Assembly (NCBI RefSeq): GCF_002736205.1
Contig: NZ_CP024091.1
Location: 5,205,555 to 5,269,554, forward strand
Reading direction: 5' to 3'
Source of the DNA: Pedobacter ginsengisoli
Lineage (GTDB): Bacteria; Bacteroidota; Bacteroidia; Sphingobacteriales; Sphingobacteriaceae
DNA length: 64,000 nucleotides
Shown here: positions 1 to 8,685 of the stretch, piece by piece
How the letters are laid out: the number at the start of each line of letters is the position of its first letter
Numbering within the stretch: position 1 is the first letter of the stretch
Program-made: the position numbers and the translations under genes
The notes under the pieces: model-generated
What the model was told of the DNA's origin: nothing
Databases searched by the model: none
Seen by the model: the letters and a program-made list of their open reading frames with translations, nothing else

Positions 1-1535
1 GAAGTTCTGGAACGGATAATAAATTTTTTGCTTTTGATCTAATTCAGAAATCTTTATTTAAATCGACACTAGAAGGTAACCACCAGTTAGGCGCTCGAAA
101 TGCAAAAATTAATTGGTCAGTAGGTTTTAGTAATGTACTAAATGATCAGCCTGATCAACGTAAGATTAACTATTCTAAAAATATTTCCGATTTAGATAAA
201 CCAGAAGTTGCTTACACTGCTAATGTTCTAAATATTGGTAAAGAAAACACAAGGCTATTTTCTACCCTAAAAGAGAATGGATATACTGGTTCAGTAAATT
301 ACTCTTTACCAGTTAATTTATTTAAAGAGACATCGACACTTAAAGTAGGACTTGCTTCATCTTATCGTGATCGTAATTTTGATGTTCGTTTCCTTGGATT
401 GCAGTTAGGGTTCAACAACGAAAATGTAGAGGCTATCAGAGCAAGACCTTTAAAAACATTATTCGGTAAGGATTTAATTGAAAGTGGAGCTTATACATTA
501 AGTGAGATTCCAAATTCTGGAGATATCTATACAGCTAATTCGCTTACCAATGCAGGTTACGCGATGTTGGATAATAAATTTGGAGATAAGGCAAGGTTAG
601 TTTGGGGAGTAAGAACTGAGATGTTCAATGTGAACTTAAAAACATTAGATGCGAGTAATAAGCCAGTTAAACAAGATTATTTTGACGTGTTACCTTCATT
701 AAATTTTACTTATAGTTTAACTGAAAAAATAAATCTAAGAGCGTCATATTACCGTACATTGGCTCGTCCAGAATTTAGAGAGCTTGCACCGTTTCAATAC
801 TACGATTATGAACAGCTCGCTTTTCAACAAGGAAATCCAGCTCTGAAGCGTGCCCAGATTAATAATGCAGATGTTCGTTTTGAACTATATCCTTCGGCAG
901 GTCAGATCATTTCTGTTTCAGCATTCTATAAACAATTCAATAATGCTATTGAATCTTTAAATGAGGATTATAATTCTACAAGAACAATTACCTATTTCAA
1001 CTCTGATAAAGCAGATGTTTATGGATTAGAGTTTGAGGTTAGAAAGTCTCTTGATTTTATAGCAGAGAATGAATTTATGAAAAACACTACTGCCTATGCT
1101 AATTTGGCGTTGATTAAATCTAAAGTAACCAATCCGGCAAATACAGGAGTTGTTTATCTGGAAAAAAGTCGCCAAATGGTAGGTCAGGCCCCTTATACAA
1201 TAAATGCTGGCTTACAACATGCTTTTCTTGATAATAAAATGAACTTCAATATTTTATATAATAAGGTAGGTCGTAGAATTATTGCGGCAGGAGGTTCAAG
1301 ATTCCCTAGTATTTGGGAAGCGCCAAGAAACGTTTTAGATCTACAATTGGGGATGAAAGTATTTAAGAATAAAGGTGAATTTAAAATCAATGCCGGGGAT
1401 ATCCTAAACAACAATAATATTTTATACTACGATAATAACATGAACAAGAAGTATGAAATGAACGGAGAGGATGAAACAATCAATAGATACAAATTGGGTA
1501 GCAATTACTCTTTGTCTTTCTCTTACACCCTTTAA
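1..1535 (+). CDS. TonB-dependent receptor, C-terminal part (5' end outside window)
   Basis: The reading frame is open from base 3, so the window starts inside the gene and about 510 residues are visible. It is rich in alternating polar and aromatic strands typical of a 22-strand outer-membrane barrel. Segments such as NLRASYYRTLARPEFREL and the closing YSLSFSYTL resemble the last strands of Bacteroidota TonB receptors, and the protein ends in the hydrophobic strand expected for BAM insertion. TonB receptors import siderophores, vitamins, glycans or other ligands across the outer membrane. The plug domain and any SusC-like N-terminal extension lie upstream of the window, so the substrate cannot be read. 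An SPI-or-SPII-exported beta-helix lipoprotein follows 113 bases later, which suggests a receptor plus surface lipoprotein pair. Family confident, substrate unknown. Confidence 0.9.
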   Translation, partial: SSGTDNKFFAFDLIQKSLFKSTLEGNHQLGARNAKINWSVGFSNVLNDQPDQRKINYSKNISDLDKPEVAYTANVLNIGKENTRLFSTLKENGYTGSVNYSLPVNLFKETSTLKVGLASSYRDRNFDVRFLGLQLGFNNENVEAIRARPLKTLFGKDLIESGAYTLSEIPNSGDIYTANSLTNAGYAMLDNKFGDKARLVWGVRTEMFNVNLKTLDASNKPVKQDYFDVLPSLNFTYSLTEKINLRASYYRTLARPEFRELAPFQYYDYEQLAFQQGNPALKRAQINNADVRFELYPSAGQIISVSAFYKQFNNAIESLNEDYNSTRTITYFNSDKADVYGLEFEVRKSLDFIAENEFMKNTTAYANLALIKSKVTNPANTGVVYLEKSRQMVGQAPYTINAGLQHAFLDNKMNFNILYNKVGRRIIAAGGSRFPSIWEAPRNVLDLQLGMKVFKNKGEFKINAGDILNNNNILYYDNNMNKKYEMNGEDETINRYKLGSNYSLSFSYTL

Positions 1536-1648
1536 TATTAAATTATTGTTAACTGACTTCAATAATGCTTAATGTTTATTTAAACGTATAGTAATATACA
1601 GGTAAATCGCGCTTAATATCTTTGAAACAACAAATTAAAAATAAAGAA

Positions 1649-3082
1649 ATGAAAAAACAGTTATTAATATCAGCTTTAAGTGTGCTTGTTTTTTTTGCAA
1701 GCTGTTCAAAAAGCGACTCAGATGAAGGAATCATAAATCCTCCTACTACGGAAGGGGTTGTTGCGGTATCAGGAGATATTTCTACTAGCACTACATGGAC
1801 TGCTGATAAAATATATCTTTTAAAAGGCAATGTTTATGTGACTGGAAATGCTACCCTTACTATTCAACCAGGAACAATCATTAAAGGTGATAAAGCCTCT
1901 AAAGGTTCATTAGTTATTACCCGTGGTTCTAAAATCGAAGCTGTAGGTACAGTTGATAAACCAATTGTATTTACTTCAAACCAACCTGCAGGCGGTCGCG
2001 CTCAAGGTGATTGGGGAGGATTAGTTTTATTAGGAAAAGCTAAAAATAATATTGGGACTGGTGTTAAAATAGAAGGTATTGCTGATGCTACTGATAAGGC
2101 TTTACACGGTGGCACTGATGATGCAGATAACTCAGGAACTCTGAAATATATTCGTATTGAATATGCGGGGATTGCTTTAGGCCCTGATAATGAAATCAAC
2201 GGTCTTACTTTTGGAAGTGTTGGTTCTGGTACTACTATTGATTATATTCAGGTTTATCGTTCGGGAGATGATGCATTTGAATGGTTCGGTGGATCGGTAA
2301 ATGCAAAACACTTACTTTCAGTGGGGACCTGGGATGATGATTTCGATACAGATAATGGATATTCTGGAAAGGTTCAATTTGCTTTAGCTCAACGTGTTGC
2401 TACAATTGCTGACTTTTCTGGCTCAAATGGTTTTGAGTCTGATAACGATGGTAATGGTTCAAATAATGTTCCTCAGACATCTGCTATTTTTTCTAACGTA
2501 ACAATATTAGGTCCTGTTGACGTAGCCGGTGCTGGAAATATAAATGCTAACTATCAGCATGCTGCTCAAATTCGTCGCAATTCAGCAATAAGCATCTTTA
2601 ATTCTGTACTTGCTGGATATACGGAAGGTGTTTATTATGATGATACAAAGGTTACAACAGCTGGTGCTACTTATGCCAATTTTGTTGCAGGAAAATCTGT
2701 ATTTGCTAACAATCTTGTTTTAGGAAGTAATAGTAAATCAAATCAAATAAAAGGTGCTGCGGGTATATTAGCTGCATTAACTACTTCTTTAACTGCAAAT
2801 AATACTTTTACTCCTGATGCTTACGCTTCATCGGTTATCACTGATCCTTACAAGTTTTCACCTGATTTAGTAGCTGCAGCTAAGCAAGGGACTCCAAATT
2901 TCACTGTAATTGCTGGTTCTGTTGCTGCAACAGGAGCATTATTTACTAATGCTAAGGTTGCTGATGCTTTCTTTGAGAAAGTAGCTTACAAAGGTGCTTT
3001 TGGTACTACTGACTGGACTGCTGGTTGGGCTAATTATAATCCTCAGGTATTACCTTACACAACTCCAGGAGCTGTAAAATAG
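1649..3082 (+). CDS. Lipoprotein, probable beta-helix protein partnered with TonB receptor
   Basis: I place the start at ATG 1649, not the in-frame TTG at 1622, because the product then opens with a compact lipoprotein signal peptide: MKKQ, a hydrophobic stretch, then the lipobox FASC with Cys19. The mature part begins with a Ser/Asp-rich linker. A repetitive Gly/Asn/Thr-rich body follows, with phrases such as NATLTIQPGTIIKGD and GDWGGLVLLGKA, consistent with a right-handed parallel beta-helix. There are no obvious catalytic motifs. The protein is about 477 residues and probably membrane anchored, perhaps surface exposed. It follows the TonB receptor on the same strand and ends at a strong terminator, so the two probably form one unit. 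Proteins of this appearance next to TonB receptors are common in Bacteroidota, but I do not know their biochemical role. Confidence 0.75.
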   Translation: MKKQLLISALSVLVFFASCSKSDSDEGIINPPTTEGVVAVSGDISTSTTWTADKIYLLKGNVYVTGNATLTIQPGTIIKGDKASKGSLVITRGSKIEAVGTVDKPIVFTSNQPAGGRAQGDWGGLVLLGKAKNNIGTGVKIEGIADATDKALHGGTDDADNSGTLKYIRIEYAGIALGPDNEINGLTFGSVGSGTTIDYIQVYRSGDDAFEWFGGSVNAKHLLSVGTWDDDFDTDNGYSGKVQFALAQRVATIADFSGSNGFESDNDGNGSNNVPQTSAIFSNVTILGPVDVAGAGNINANYQHAAQIRRNSAISIFNSVLAGYTEGVYYDDTKVTTAGATYANFVAGKSVFANNLVLGSNSKSNQIKGAAGILAALTTSLTANNTFTPDAYASSVITDPYKFSPDLVAAAKQGTPNFTVIAGSVAATGALFTNAKVADAFFEKVAYKGAFGTTDWTAGWANYNPQVLPYTTPGAVK

Positions 3083-3104
3083 GTTATAAATAACAAAATC
3101 TTTG

Positions 3105-3138
3105 AAAGGTCTTTTTGCATTGCAAAAAGACCTTTTTT
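3105..3138 (+). terminator. Rho-independent terminator after the receptor/lipoprotein unit
   Basis: AAAGGTCTTTTTGCA at 3105-3119 is mirrored exactly by TGCAAAAAGACCTTT at 3121-3135, followed by a T-rich run. The stem is practically perfect and lies 22 bases after the lipoprotein stop. Confidence 0.88.
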
Positions 3139-3204
3139 GTTAACATAAACTTAATATGACTTTTGTAGCAGTGAAAAACAAACTGACGTATAGTTGTAAA
3201 CAAT

Positions 3205-3747
3205 ATGATTATGAGAAAAATAACTATTCAGCTGCTATTGGTAATGATGGCCATTTTGACCAGTACTTCATGCTCTAAGAACAATGAAAAAATTGATAAA
3301 GAAGAATTAGATGAAAAGAATCTAACTCCCTGTCCTGAAAATTTAAATTGCCAATATCTTTTTACTGAAAATGCGGATATAAATGAAGCAGGTTCTTTAT
3401 TGGTAGGAGGTCCTTACAGACTATTTTGGGCAGAATTTAGAAATGGGGGTTTTAGAAGAGTAATTTACGTTAAGGCGCCTATGAAAGGAAATAATTTTAC
3501 CTTAAATAAGCAGGCTATCTTAGACGGAAAGGTACAGTTGATCTATGGCTGCCCCAATTGCCTCATGGTTGCTTATAAGCCTGTTGATGGATATGTAAAA
3601 GGAAAAAATCTAACGCCAGATAAACGAGCAGATCAAACTAAATGGCTGTTGGAAGCAAAGATTATTTTAGAAGCTGTAGCTGGACCTGCTCAAAGAGATA
3701 CGATAACCGTAAAACAATACTTCGATCCAAATTTTGTTTTTAATTAA
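3205..3747 (+). CDS. Small putative lipoprotein of unknown function
   Basis: The 180-residue product has a signal peptide ending in a lipobox-like TSTSC (Cys23 counting from the first Met; MRK two codons later is an equally good start). The mature region is charged at first (KIDKEELDEK) and has four further cysteines in CPENLNC and YGCPNCL, which could form disulfides. I recognise no domain. It lies downstream of the receptor/lipoprotein pair but beyond a strong terminator, so it has its own promoter or depends on read-through. Its stop is three bases from the stop of the convergent transglutaminase-like gene. Export to the periplasm or outer membrane is inferred from the signal peptide. Confidence 0.65.
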   Translation: MIMRKITIQLLLVMMAILTSTSCSKNNEKIDKEELDEKNLTPCPENLNCQYLFTENADINEAGSLLVGGPYRLFWAEFRNGGFRRVIYVKAPMKGNNFTLNKQAILDGKVQLIYGCPNCLMVAYKPVDGYVKGKNLTPDKRADQTKWLLEAKIILEAVAGPAQRDTITVKQYFDPNFVFN

Positions 3748-3750
3748 GCT

Positions 3751-4953
3751 CTAGTGCTTCGGCTCGTAAGCATACACGACCTGATAGGGTATCTTTTTTA
3801 AATCAGCGGACATTTTTCCGATGCCAAGATCTTCTTTCTGTGGTGTAGGCTCGCAAATGGAATAGGTTTTGCCTTTATAAACTATAGGATCGCCACCTAC
3901 AGGTGTATCAAACTGAACCGCCATTGTGATATGGGTAGGGTACAGCAACGCTATCATTGGCACATTATAAATCTCCTTTACGAGATAAAAAAATAAGGCT
4001 GCTCTATCATCGCAATCGCTATATTTAGAGAAGAGCGTTTCTTCAGGAGAGAGACGCTTTTCTTTTCCAAAGTTATCTTCATCATTTTCATATAAAAATG
4101 CATACCTGGTAAAACGCATCAGGTAATCAATTCCTTTTTTTTGTTTCATCCCGCTCACATTTTTTTTGAGGAGTGGAATTAAAGAACCATAAGTTTCTTT
4201 ACTTAGAGGGATATTAAAATACGATTCAAAGTCAACAACCGGATAATTGGCAAAAATTGTTTCTACATCAGGGTTAAGCTTAATGTTGAAATGATAGGTT
4301 TTATGTTTATAACTGAATTGGATCTGTTTTTCGTAATAGTCTTCAGGTTTAAAATCTGGCATCCTGGTTACTTTATAGGAAAAGGCCTCTTTAGCTTCCG
4401 GCATACTGATCATGTCGTGTGGAGGTACTTTATTCAGGTCAGCATATGCATAATCATGGTGATTTAAGCACATATATTTTTTGTTTTTGAACATGATGAA
4501 AGGTATATCAGAAATATCCTCATCGTTAAAAACATAAAATATGATACGATTATCGGCAATGGTAAGCCTGGCATCATAACCCGATTTACCTAAAAGAAAC
4601 CATTTGTAAAAAGTATAACGCTCATAATTTTCCTTTTTAGGACTAATCTGCTGGGCTGTTTTTCTAATGAGTTGATAGTATAGCCAGTCGTTTAGCTGAT
4701 TCTTTTCTTTGTAAGCAGTAAGAGTTTTTATAATTGATAAGTATTTACCGGCATTTATTTTATTGTAGCTCGATTTGATGTACTGCTCTGAGAGTTCGGT
4801 TGGAGTATTTACAATAATAGAGGAATCAACTTCAATGTTGAAAGTATCATTATAAAACTCAAAACTAATATTATAGCTATTACCTTGACTATACACAAGT
4901 TGTGTAGTCAAAAGTAAAATTACTGTACCGAATATTTTTAGCAAACGGCCCAT
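3751..4953 (-). CDS. Secreted protein with transglutaminase-like C-terminal domain
   Basis: The 400-residue product starts with a cleavable signal peptide (hydrophobic residues 5-20, YSQ at the probable cleavage site) and so is periplasmic or secreted. Residues 1-300 are not recognisable. The C-terminal third contains YSDCDDRAALFFYL (Cys314), then PTHITMAV (His341) and an acidic residue in SICEPT (Glu368). The order and spacing fit the Cys-His-Asp/Glu triad of transglutaminase-like or papain-fold proteins. That fold serves as protease, transglutaminase or inactive scaffold in bacteria, so no substrate is claimed. It is transcribed leftward as a single gene, tail to tail with the small lipoprotein gene. 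Confidence 0.6.
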   Translation of the reverse strand: MGRLLKIFGTVILLLTTQLVYSQGNSYNISFEFYNDTFNIEVDSSIIVNTPTELSEQYIKSSYNKINAGKYLSIIKTLTAYKEKNQLNDWLYYQLIRKTAQQISPKKENYERYTFYKWFLLGKSGYDARLTIADNRIIFYVFNDEDISDIPFIMFKNKKYMCLNHHDYAYADLNKVPPHDMISMPEAKEAFSYKVTRMPDFKPEDYYEKQIQFSYKHKTYHFNIKLNPDVETIFANYPVVDFESYFNIPLSKETYGSLIPLLKKNVSGMKQKKGIDYLMRFTRYAFLYENDEDNFGKEKRLSPEETLFSKYSDCDDRAALFFYLVKEIYNVPMIALLYPTHITMAVQFDTPVGGDPIVYKGKTYSICEPTPQKEDLGIGKMSADLKKIPYQVVYAYEPKH

Positions 4954-5142
4954 TGCTCTGTAGATTAATTAACATTATGATAATATTAAATATACACAGA
5001 ATTAACAGTATTTGTATATTAAGTTTTTGGCGTCAAAAAATTTTATAGTAACCGATAGTTAACAAGTACTTAACATCATGCCTGTACTTTTGTGGCATAA
5101 ATATTTGGTTAGTATTTATATACGTTTAGGTTTAGTTGATAC

Positions 5143-5171
5143 AAAAAGCCCCGATGGATGTCAGGGCTTTT
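5143..5171 (-). terminator. Terminator downstream of the acyltransferase fusion, likely bidirectional
   Basis: AAAAGCCC and GGGCTTTT arms flank a 12-base loop. Read on the minus strand the stem is followed by a T run, which suits the leftward gene ending at 5176. On the plus strand a shorter T run follows, so it may work both ways. Confidence 0.75.
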
Positions 5172-5175
5172 GTTG

Positions 5176-6927
5176 TTAAAAATTCTTGCCAATCTTCTCC
5201 AGCATTTCAGGTGGAATGTTTTGCATGTCAACCACCAGAAAGCCATCAAGGCAATCAGAAAATTTAGGGTCAATATTGAAACAGATGATTTTGGCATTAA
5301 GGTTCATATACTGTCTAAGCAATACCGGTATCTTAATGTGCGAATTCTCAATGTCAGATATCAAGCTGTCAAGGTCTTTTAAAGAATCGCTGCTTTCAAT
5401 TAAAAGATCTTTATCAATTGCTGAAAGATCTGCTTTAAATTTGTTTTTAGGCTTTACATAATGCGCCAGTTCGTAATCAAAGTGGTTCTTGGTAATATAG
5501 TCGACAATTAATGACTTAGAAAACTTTGAAAAGTTATTACTGATACTTACCGGGCCAAACATATAGCGATAATGAGGGTTATCTAGCAGATATTTTAAAA
5601 TACCTTTCCACAATAAGAATAAAGGAAGTGGTTTTTGCTGGTACTCTTTTCTAATCCACGATCTGCCGAGTTCAATTCCGCGTCTTAAGATTGGATAAAA
5701 AGGCTCTTTAATTTTGAAGAGCTCAGATAGGTAGAACCCGCGACGGCCCATAGTATTTAAAATCTCATCTCCTTTACCGATACGATAAGCACCTACGATA
5801 TTTTGCAGGTCTTTATCCCAGATGAAAAGATGGTTGTAATAAATATCGTAGTTATCAAGATCAATCTTTTTATTTGTTCCTTCTCCAACTTCTCTAAAGG
5901 TTATTTCCCTTAAACGGCCAATTTCTCTTAAAATATTTGGAATTGCAGTTGTAGGGGCAATATATACTTCGTAATTCTTTTCTTGCCACACTCTGAAATT
6001 CTCAAGCTGATCAACCTCTTCTACAATTTTATTACGGTCTGTTTCAGCAATAACCTCTTCAGGCTTTTTCTTTATTTTGAATAGATTAATAGGATTGAAC
6101 AATTTCTTTTCTTGCTCTAAACCAGTTCCAAGGGCATAAGTTCGCGCCCTAAGAAAATCCAGTAGTTTATTGGTGTTATTTCTGTAAGAAACATCTTCTA
6201 TATTAATTGGCTTGCCAATTCTTACTTTTATTTTTAAACCTTGTTTATTTAAAAATTCTGATGGTAATTTAGCTGTCCTTAATGTAGGGTGGATAAAGCT
6301 AAGGATATTGAATAAAACCCCATTATTGCCGTGGAAATAGATAGGTACTACTGGTAATTTAGCCCTGGCAATTAATTTGCCCACTACAGGGTGCCATATT
6401 CTATCTGTAATTTCCTGTTTATCTACACTAAATGTTGAAACCTCACCTGCCGGAAATATTCCTATTGGTGTGCCACTTTGAAGAAGATCAAAAGTAGCCT
6501 TTAAGCCACTTATGCTAGATGAGTGCTGTACATTTTCAAATGGATTTACTGCTACAAAGAATTCACTTAGGTTAGGGATTTTTTTAAGGATAAAATTAAC
6601 CATCACCTTTGCTTCGGGCCTTACTGTGCAAAGTAACTTTACTAGTGCAAGCCCCTCAACACCTCCATACGGATGGTTAGCTATTGCAATAAAACCTCCG
6701 GTTTTGGGTATACTCTTAAGATCGTCTTCATCAAAGTCGATACTAACGCCTATGGTTTCTAAAATCTTGTCAACAAATTCTAATCCGTTAAAGTGTTCAT
6801 TCTGTGAAAAAACTTTATTAATGTCATTAAGTTTCATCATCTCCATGAGTAAAGCTGCAAGTCCGGGTACACCCAGTTTATCTATTTTAGTAGCTTTTGC
6901 AAACTCTTGGGTAGTTATGATCTTCAT
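5176..6927 (-). CDS. Bifunctional acyltransferase, OlsF-like: PlsC domain plus N-acyltransferase domain
   Basis: The 583-residue protein is a fusion. The N-terminal half is a lysophospholipid acyltransferase (PlsC-type) domain with NHPYGGVEG at about residues 84-92 and FPAGE at about 158-162, the catalytic and substrate-binding blocks of that family. The C-terminal half, from about residue 315, resembles OlsB-type N-acyltransferases of the GNAT fold (FRVWQEKNYEVY, IGRLREITFREVGEGT, FIWDKDLQNIVGAYRIG). This O-acyltransferase/N-acyltransferase order is that of OlsF, which makes ornithine lipids in one polypeptide, and a Flavobacterium homologue is known to do so. Bacteroidota can instead acylate glycine, so the head-group amino acid is open. 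It would act at the inner membrane face using acyl-ACP. It is a single gene with its own terminator. Confidence 0.75.
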   Translation of the reverse strand: MKIITTQEFAKATKIDKLGVPGLAALLMEMMKLNDINKVFSQNEHFNGLEFVDKILETIGVSIDFDEDDLKSIPKTGGFIAIANHPYGGVEGLALVKLLCTVRPEAKVMVNFILKKIPNLSEFFVAVNPFENVQHSSSISGLKATFDLLQSGTPIGIFPAGEVSTFSVDKQEITDRIWHPVVGKLIARAKLPVVPIYFHGNNGVLFNILSFIHPTLRTAKLPSEFLNKQGLKIKVRIGKPINIEDVSYRNNTNKLLDFLRARTYALGTGLEQEKKLFNPINLFKIKKKPEEVIAETDRNKIVEEVDQLENFRVWQEKNYEVYIAPTTAIPNILREIGRLREITFREVGEGTNKKIDLDNYDIYYNHLFIWDKDLQNIVGAYRIGKGDEILNTMGRRGFYLSELFKIKEPFYPILRRGIELGRSWIRKEYQQKPLPLFLLWKGILKYLLDNPHYRYMFGPVSISNNFSKFSKSLIVDYITKNHFDYELAHYVKPKNKFKADLSAIDKDLLIESSDSLKDLDSLISDIENSHIKIPVLLRQYMNLNAKIICFNIDPKFSDCLDGFLVVDMQNIPPEMLEKIGKNF

Positions 6928-7060
6928 TTAAATTCCAGTTTGTGAAACATTATCCAACTTCAAAAGTAAGATTTATATTTTTAATCATTGTCCACAGACT
7001 AAAATATAATACTAAAGCTGTTGAGGTTGATATTTATAATAATGTGCTATAGATTAGGCA

Positions 7061-7948
7061 ATGAGAAAATTGTTGAATGCTTATTTTGATTTTAGTAAGG
7101 GAGAATTTAACGGACTTATAGCTTTAATAGTGCTTGTGGTGTTAATAGCCATTACTCCGGATGTTTATAGATTTATAATGCCAGAGCCGGAAGATCCGGT
7201 GATTGAACAGTTAGCAATAAAAAGATTGGAGTTTGCGGTTAAACAACCAAGGAGGTTTAATGACAGAAGAGTAACAAAAGAAAATCCTAAAAAGGAACGC
7301 AGTTACTCATTATTTCCGTTTGACCCTAATACTATTAATATTGATGGTTGGCAAAGGCTTGGACTGTCTTTTAAACAATCTGCAGCTATTATAAAGTATT
7401 TAGAAAAGGGTGGGAGATTTAGGAAAACCGAAGACTTGCAGAAAATGTATACGATTACTCCGGAAATATATAAAAGGATATCTCCTTACGTAAAAATTGA
7501 AGATAAACATGCCGGGAATATTAACGCCAAAACTTTTGTGCCCAAAGAGGCAAAGATAATTGAGATAAATGAGGCAGATAGTGCAGCACTTATTGAGATA
7601 AAAGGTATTGGTCCTGCCTTTGCTAACAGGATAATAAAGTATAGAGCGCGGATTGGAGGTTTTTATAGGAAAGAACAATTACTTGAAGTATTTGGATTAG
7701 ATTCGATAAAGTATGATGAGATCAGGAATCAAATTTCTGTAGATGATCAAAAGATAAAAAAAATTAATATCAACACTGCCCGGCTAGAAGATTTTAAGGG
7801 ACATCCATATATAAGGTATAAGCAGATAAATGCTATTCTTGAATATAGAAAACAACACGGAAATTATAGTAATATTGCTGACTTAAATAAGGTAGCTATT
7901 TTAGACCCTGAAACGATTGGACGTTTGGCACCTTACCTTACTTTTTAG
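7061..7948 (+). CDS. ComEA-like helix-hairpin-helix protein with one N-terminal membrane helix
   Basis: The 295-residue product has a short cytoplasmic N-terminus, one hydrophobic helix (about residues 18-37, LIALIVLVVLIAI) and at least three helix-hairpin-helix modules of the ComEA type. These are around FDPNTINIDGWQRLGL/RKTEDLQKMY, EINEADSAALIEIKGIGPAFANRI, and NINTARLEDFKGHPYI. ComEA proteins bind double-stranded DNA without sequence preference during natural transformation. In Bacteroidota, membrane-anchored multi-HhH proteins of this size are widespread and mostly uncharacterised, so DNA binding is inferred and competence is only possible. It is followed by apt after only two bases, which implies co-transcription. 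Confidence 0.8.
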   Translation: MRKLLNAYFDFSKGEFNGLIALIVLVVLIAITPDVYRFIMPEPEDPVIEQLAIKRLEFAVKQPRRFNDRRVTKENPKKERSYSLFPFDPNTINIDGWQRLGLSFKQSAAIIKYLEKGGRFRKTEDLQKMYTITPEIYKRISPYVKIEDKHAGNINAKTFVPKEAKIIEINEADSAALIEIKGIGPAFANRIIKYRARIGGFYRKEQLLEVFGLDSIKYDEIRNQISVDDQKIKKININTARLEDFKGHPYIRYKQINAILEYRKQHGNYSNIADLNKVAILDPETIGRLAPYLTF

Positions 7949-7950
7949 TC

Positions 7951-8478
7951 ATGATAGAATCAAGAATAAAACAAACTGTACGTGATGTACATGATTTTCC
8001 AACGCCAGGGATTATTTTTAAAGATATAACCCCAATATTAAAGGATCCGGCCTTGTGTATTGATATTACAGCCGCATTAGCCAGGCAGCTCTCTAATGTA
8101 GAGATTGATGTAGTTGCAGGTATAGAAAGCAGGGGTTTTTTATTTGGACCATCACTAGCCCAGCTGTTAAATGTTCCCTTTATTCCTATTAGAAAGGCAG
8201 GAAAGTTGCCTTATAAAACTATACAGGAATCTTATGATCTGGAATATGGAAGTGCTACAATTGAATGTCATCAGGATGCTTTGCTTAAAGGACAAAGGGT
8301 TCTAATTCATGACGATTTACTCGCTACCGGTGGAACCGTTGTTGCAGCATCTAAACTTATTATGCATATGGAAGCAACTGTTGCAGCATATTCTTTTATT
8401 ATATCTCTGGATTTTCTGAACGGTAGAACACGATTGAAGCCTTATGGGAATGAGGTTTTTTCTTTGGCCTCTTACTAA
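7951..8478 (+). CDS. apt: Adenine phosphoribosyltransferase
   Basis: The 175-residue enzyme converts adenine and PRPP to AMP in purine salvage, in the cytosol. The PRPP-binding loop VLIHDDLLATGGTV (about residues 118-131) and the N-terminal DFPTPGIIFKDITP and AGIESRGFLFG blocks are diagnostic of Apt. Length is normal for the family. The start ATG lies two bases after the stop of the HhH gene, so translation is probably coupled. Confidence 0.96.
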   Translation: MIESRIKQTVRDVHDFPTPGIIFKDITPILKDPALCIDITAALARQLSNVEIDVVAGIESRGFLFGPSLAQLLNVPFIPIRKAGKLPYKTIQESYDLEYGSATIECHQDALLKGQRVLIHDDLLATGGTVVAASKLIMHMEATVAAYSFIISLDFLNGRTRLKPYGNEVFSLASY

Positions 8479-8491
8479 CTTTGTTAATCAA

Positions 8492-8511
8492 TTAATTACA
8501 TGAGTAATTAA
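8492..8511 (+). other. Perfect A/T-rich stem-loop after apt
   Basis: TTAATTAC at 8492-8499 and GTAATTAA at 8504-8511 form a perfect 8-bp stem with an ATGA loop. It sits 13 bases after the apt stop, too A/T-rich to terminate alone. It may stabilise the mRNA 3' end. Confidence 0.45.
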
Positions 8512-8561
8512 CATAAGACTTGGGGAAACACGGTTAGTTTAAAATAAGAATAGAAAAATAA

Positions 8562-8593
8562 AAAGTGATGCCAGAATGAGCATTATTTTTTTT
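8562..8593 (+). terminator. Probable terminator of the HhH-apt unit
   Basis: AAAGTGATGC at 8562-8571 pairs with GCATTATTTT at 8580-8589 over ten positions, two of them G-U, around an 8-base loop. A run of T follows. It is the best terminator candidate between apt and the next gene. Confidence 0.55.
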
Positions 8594-8685
8594 AAACTTG
8601 TTGCGAAATTAGCAGTGATTCTAATTAAAATCAACTGAGTAAATACACAGGTTTTACTAGGAAGATTTCTCTAAATGGATATAAA

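Noticed and set aside
5085..5171. Possible small RNA from a TACTTTTG box at 5085-5092 to the hairpin at 5143-5171
   Set aside because: No -33 box is at the right distance, the product would be only about 70 bases, and the hairpin is explained as the terminator of the leftward gene.
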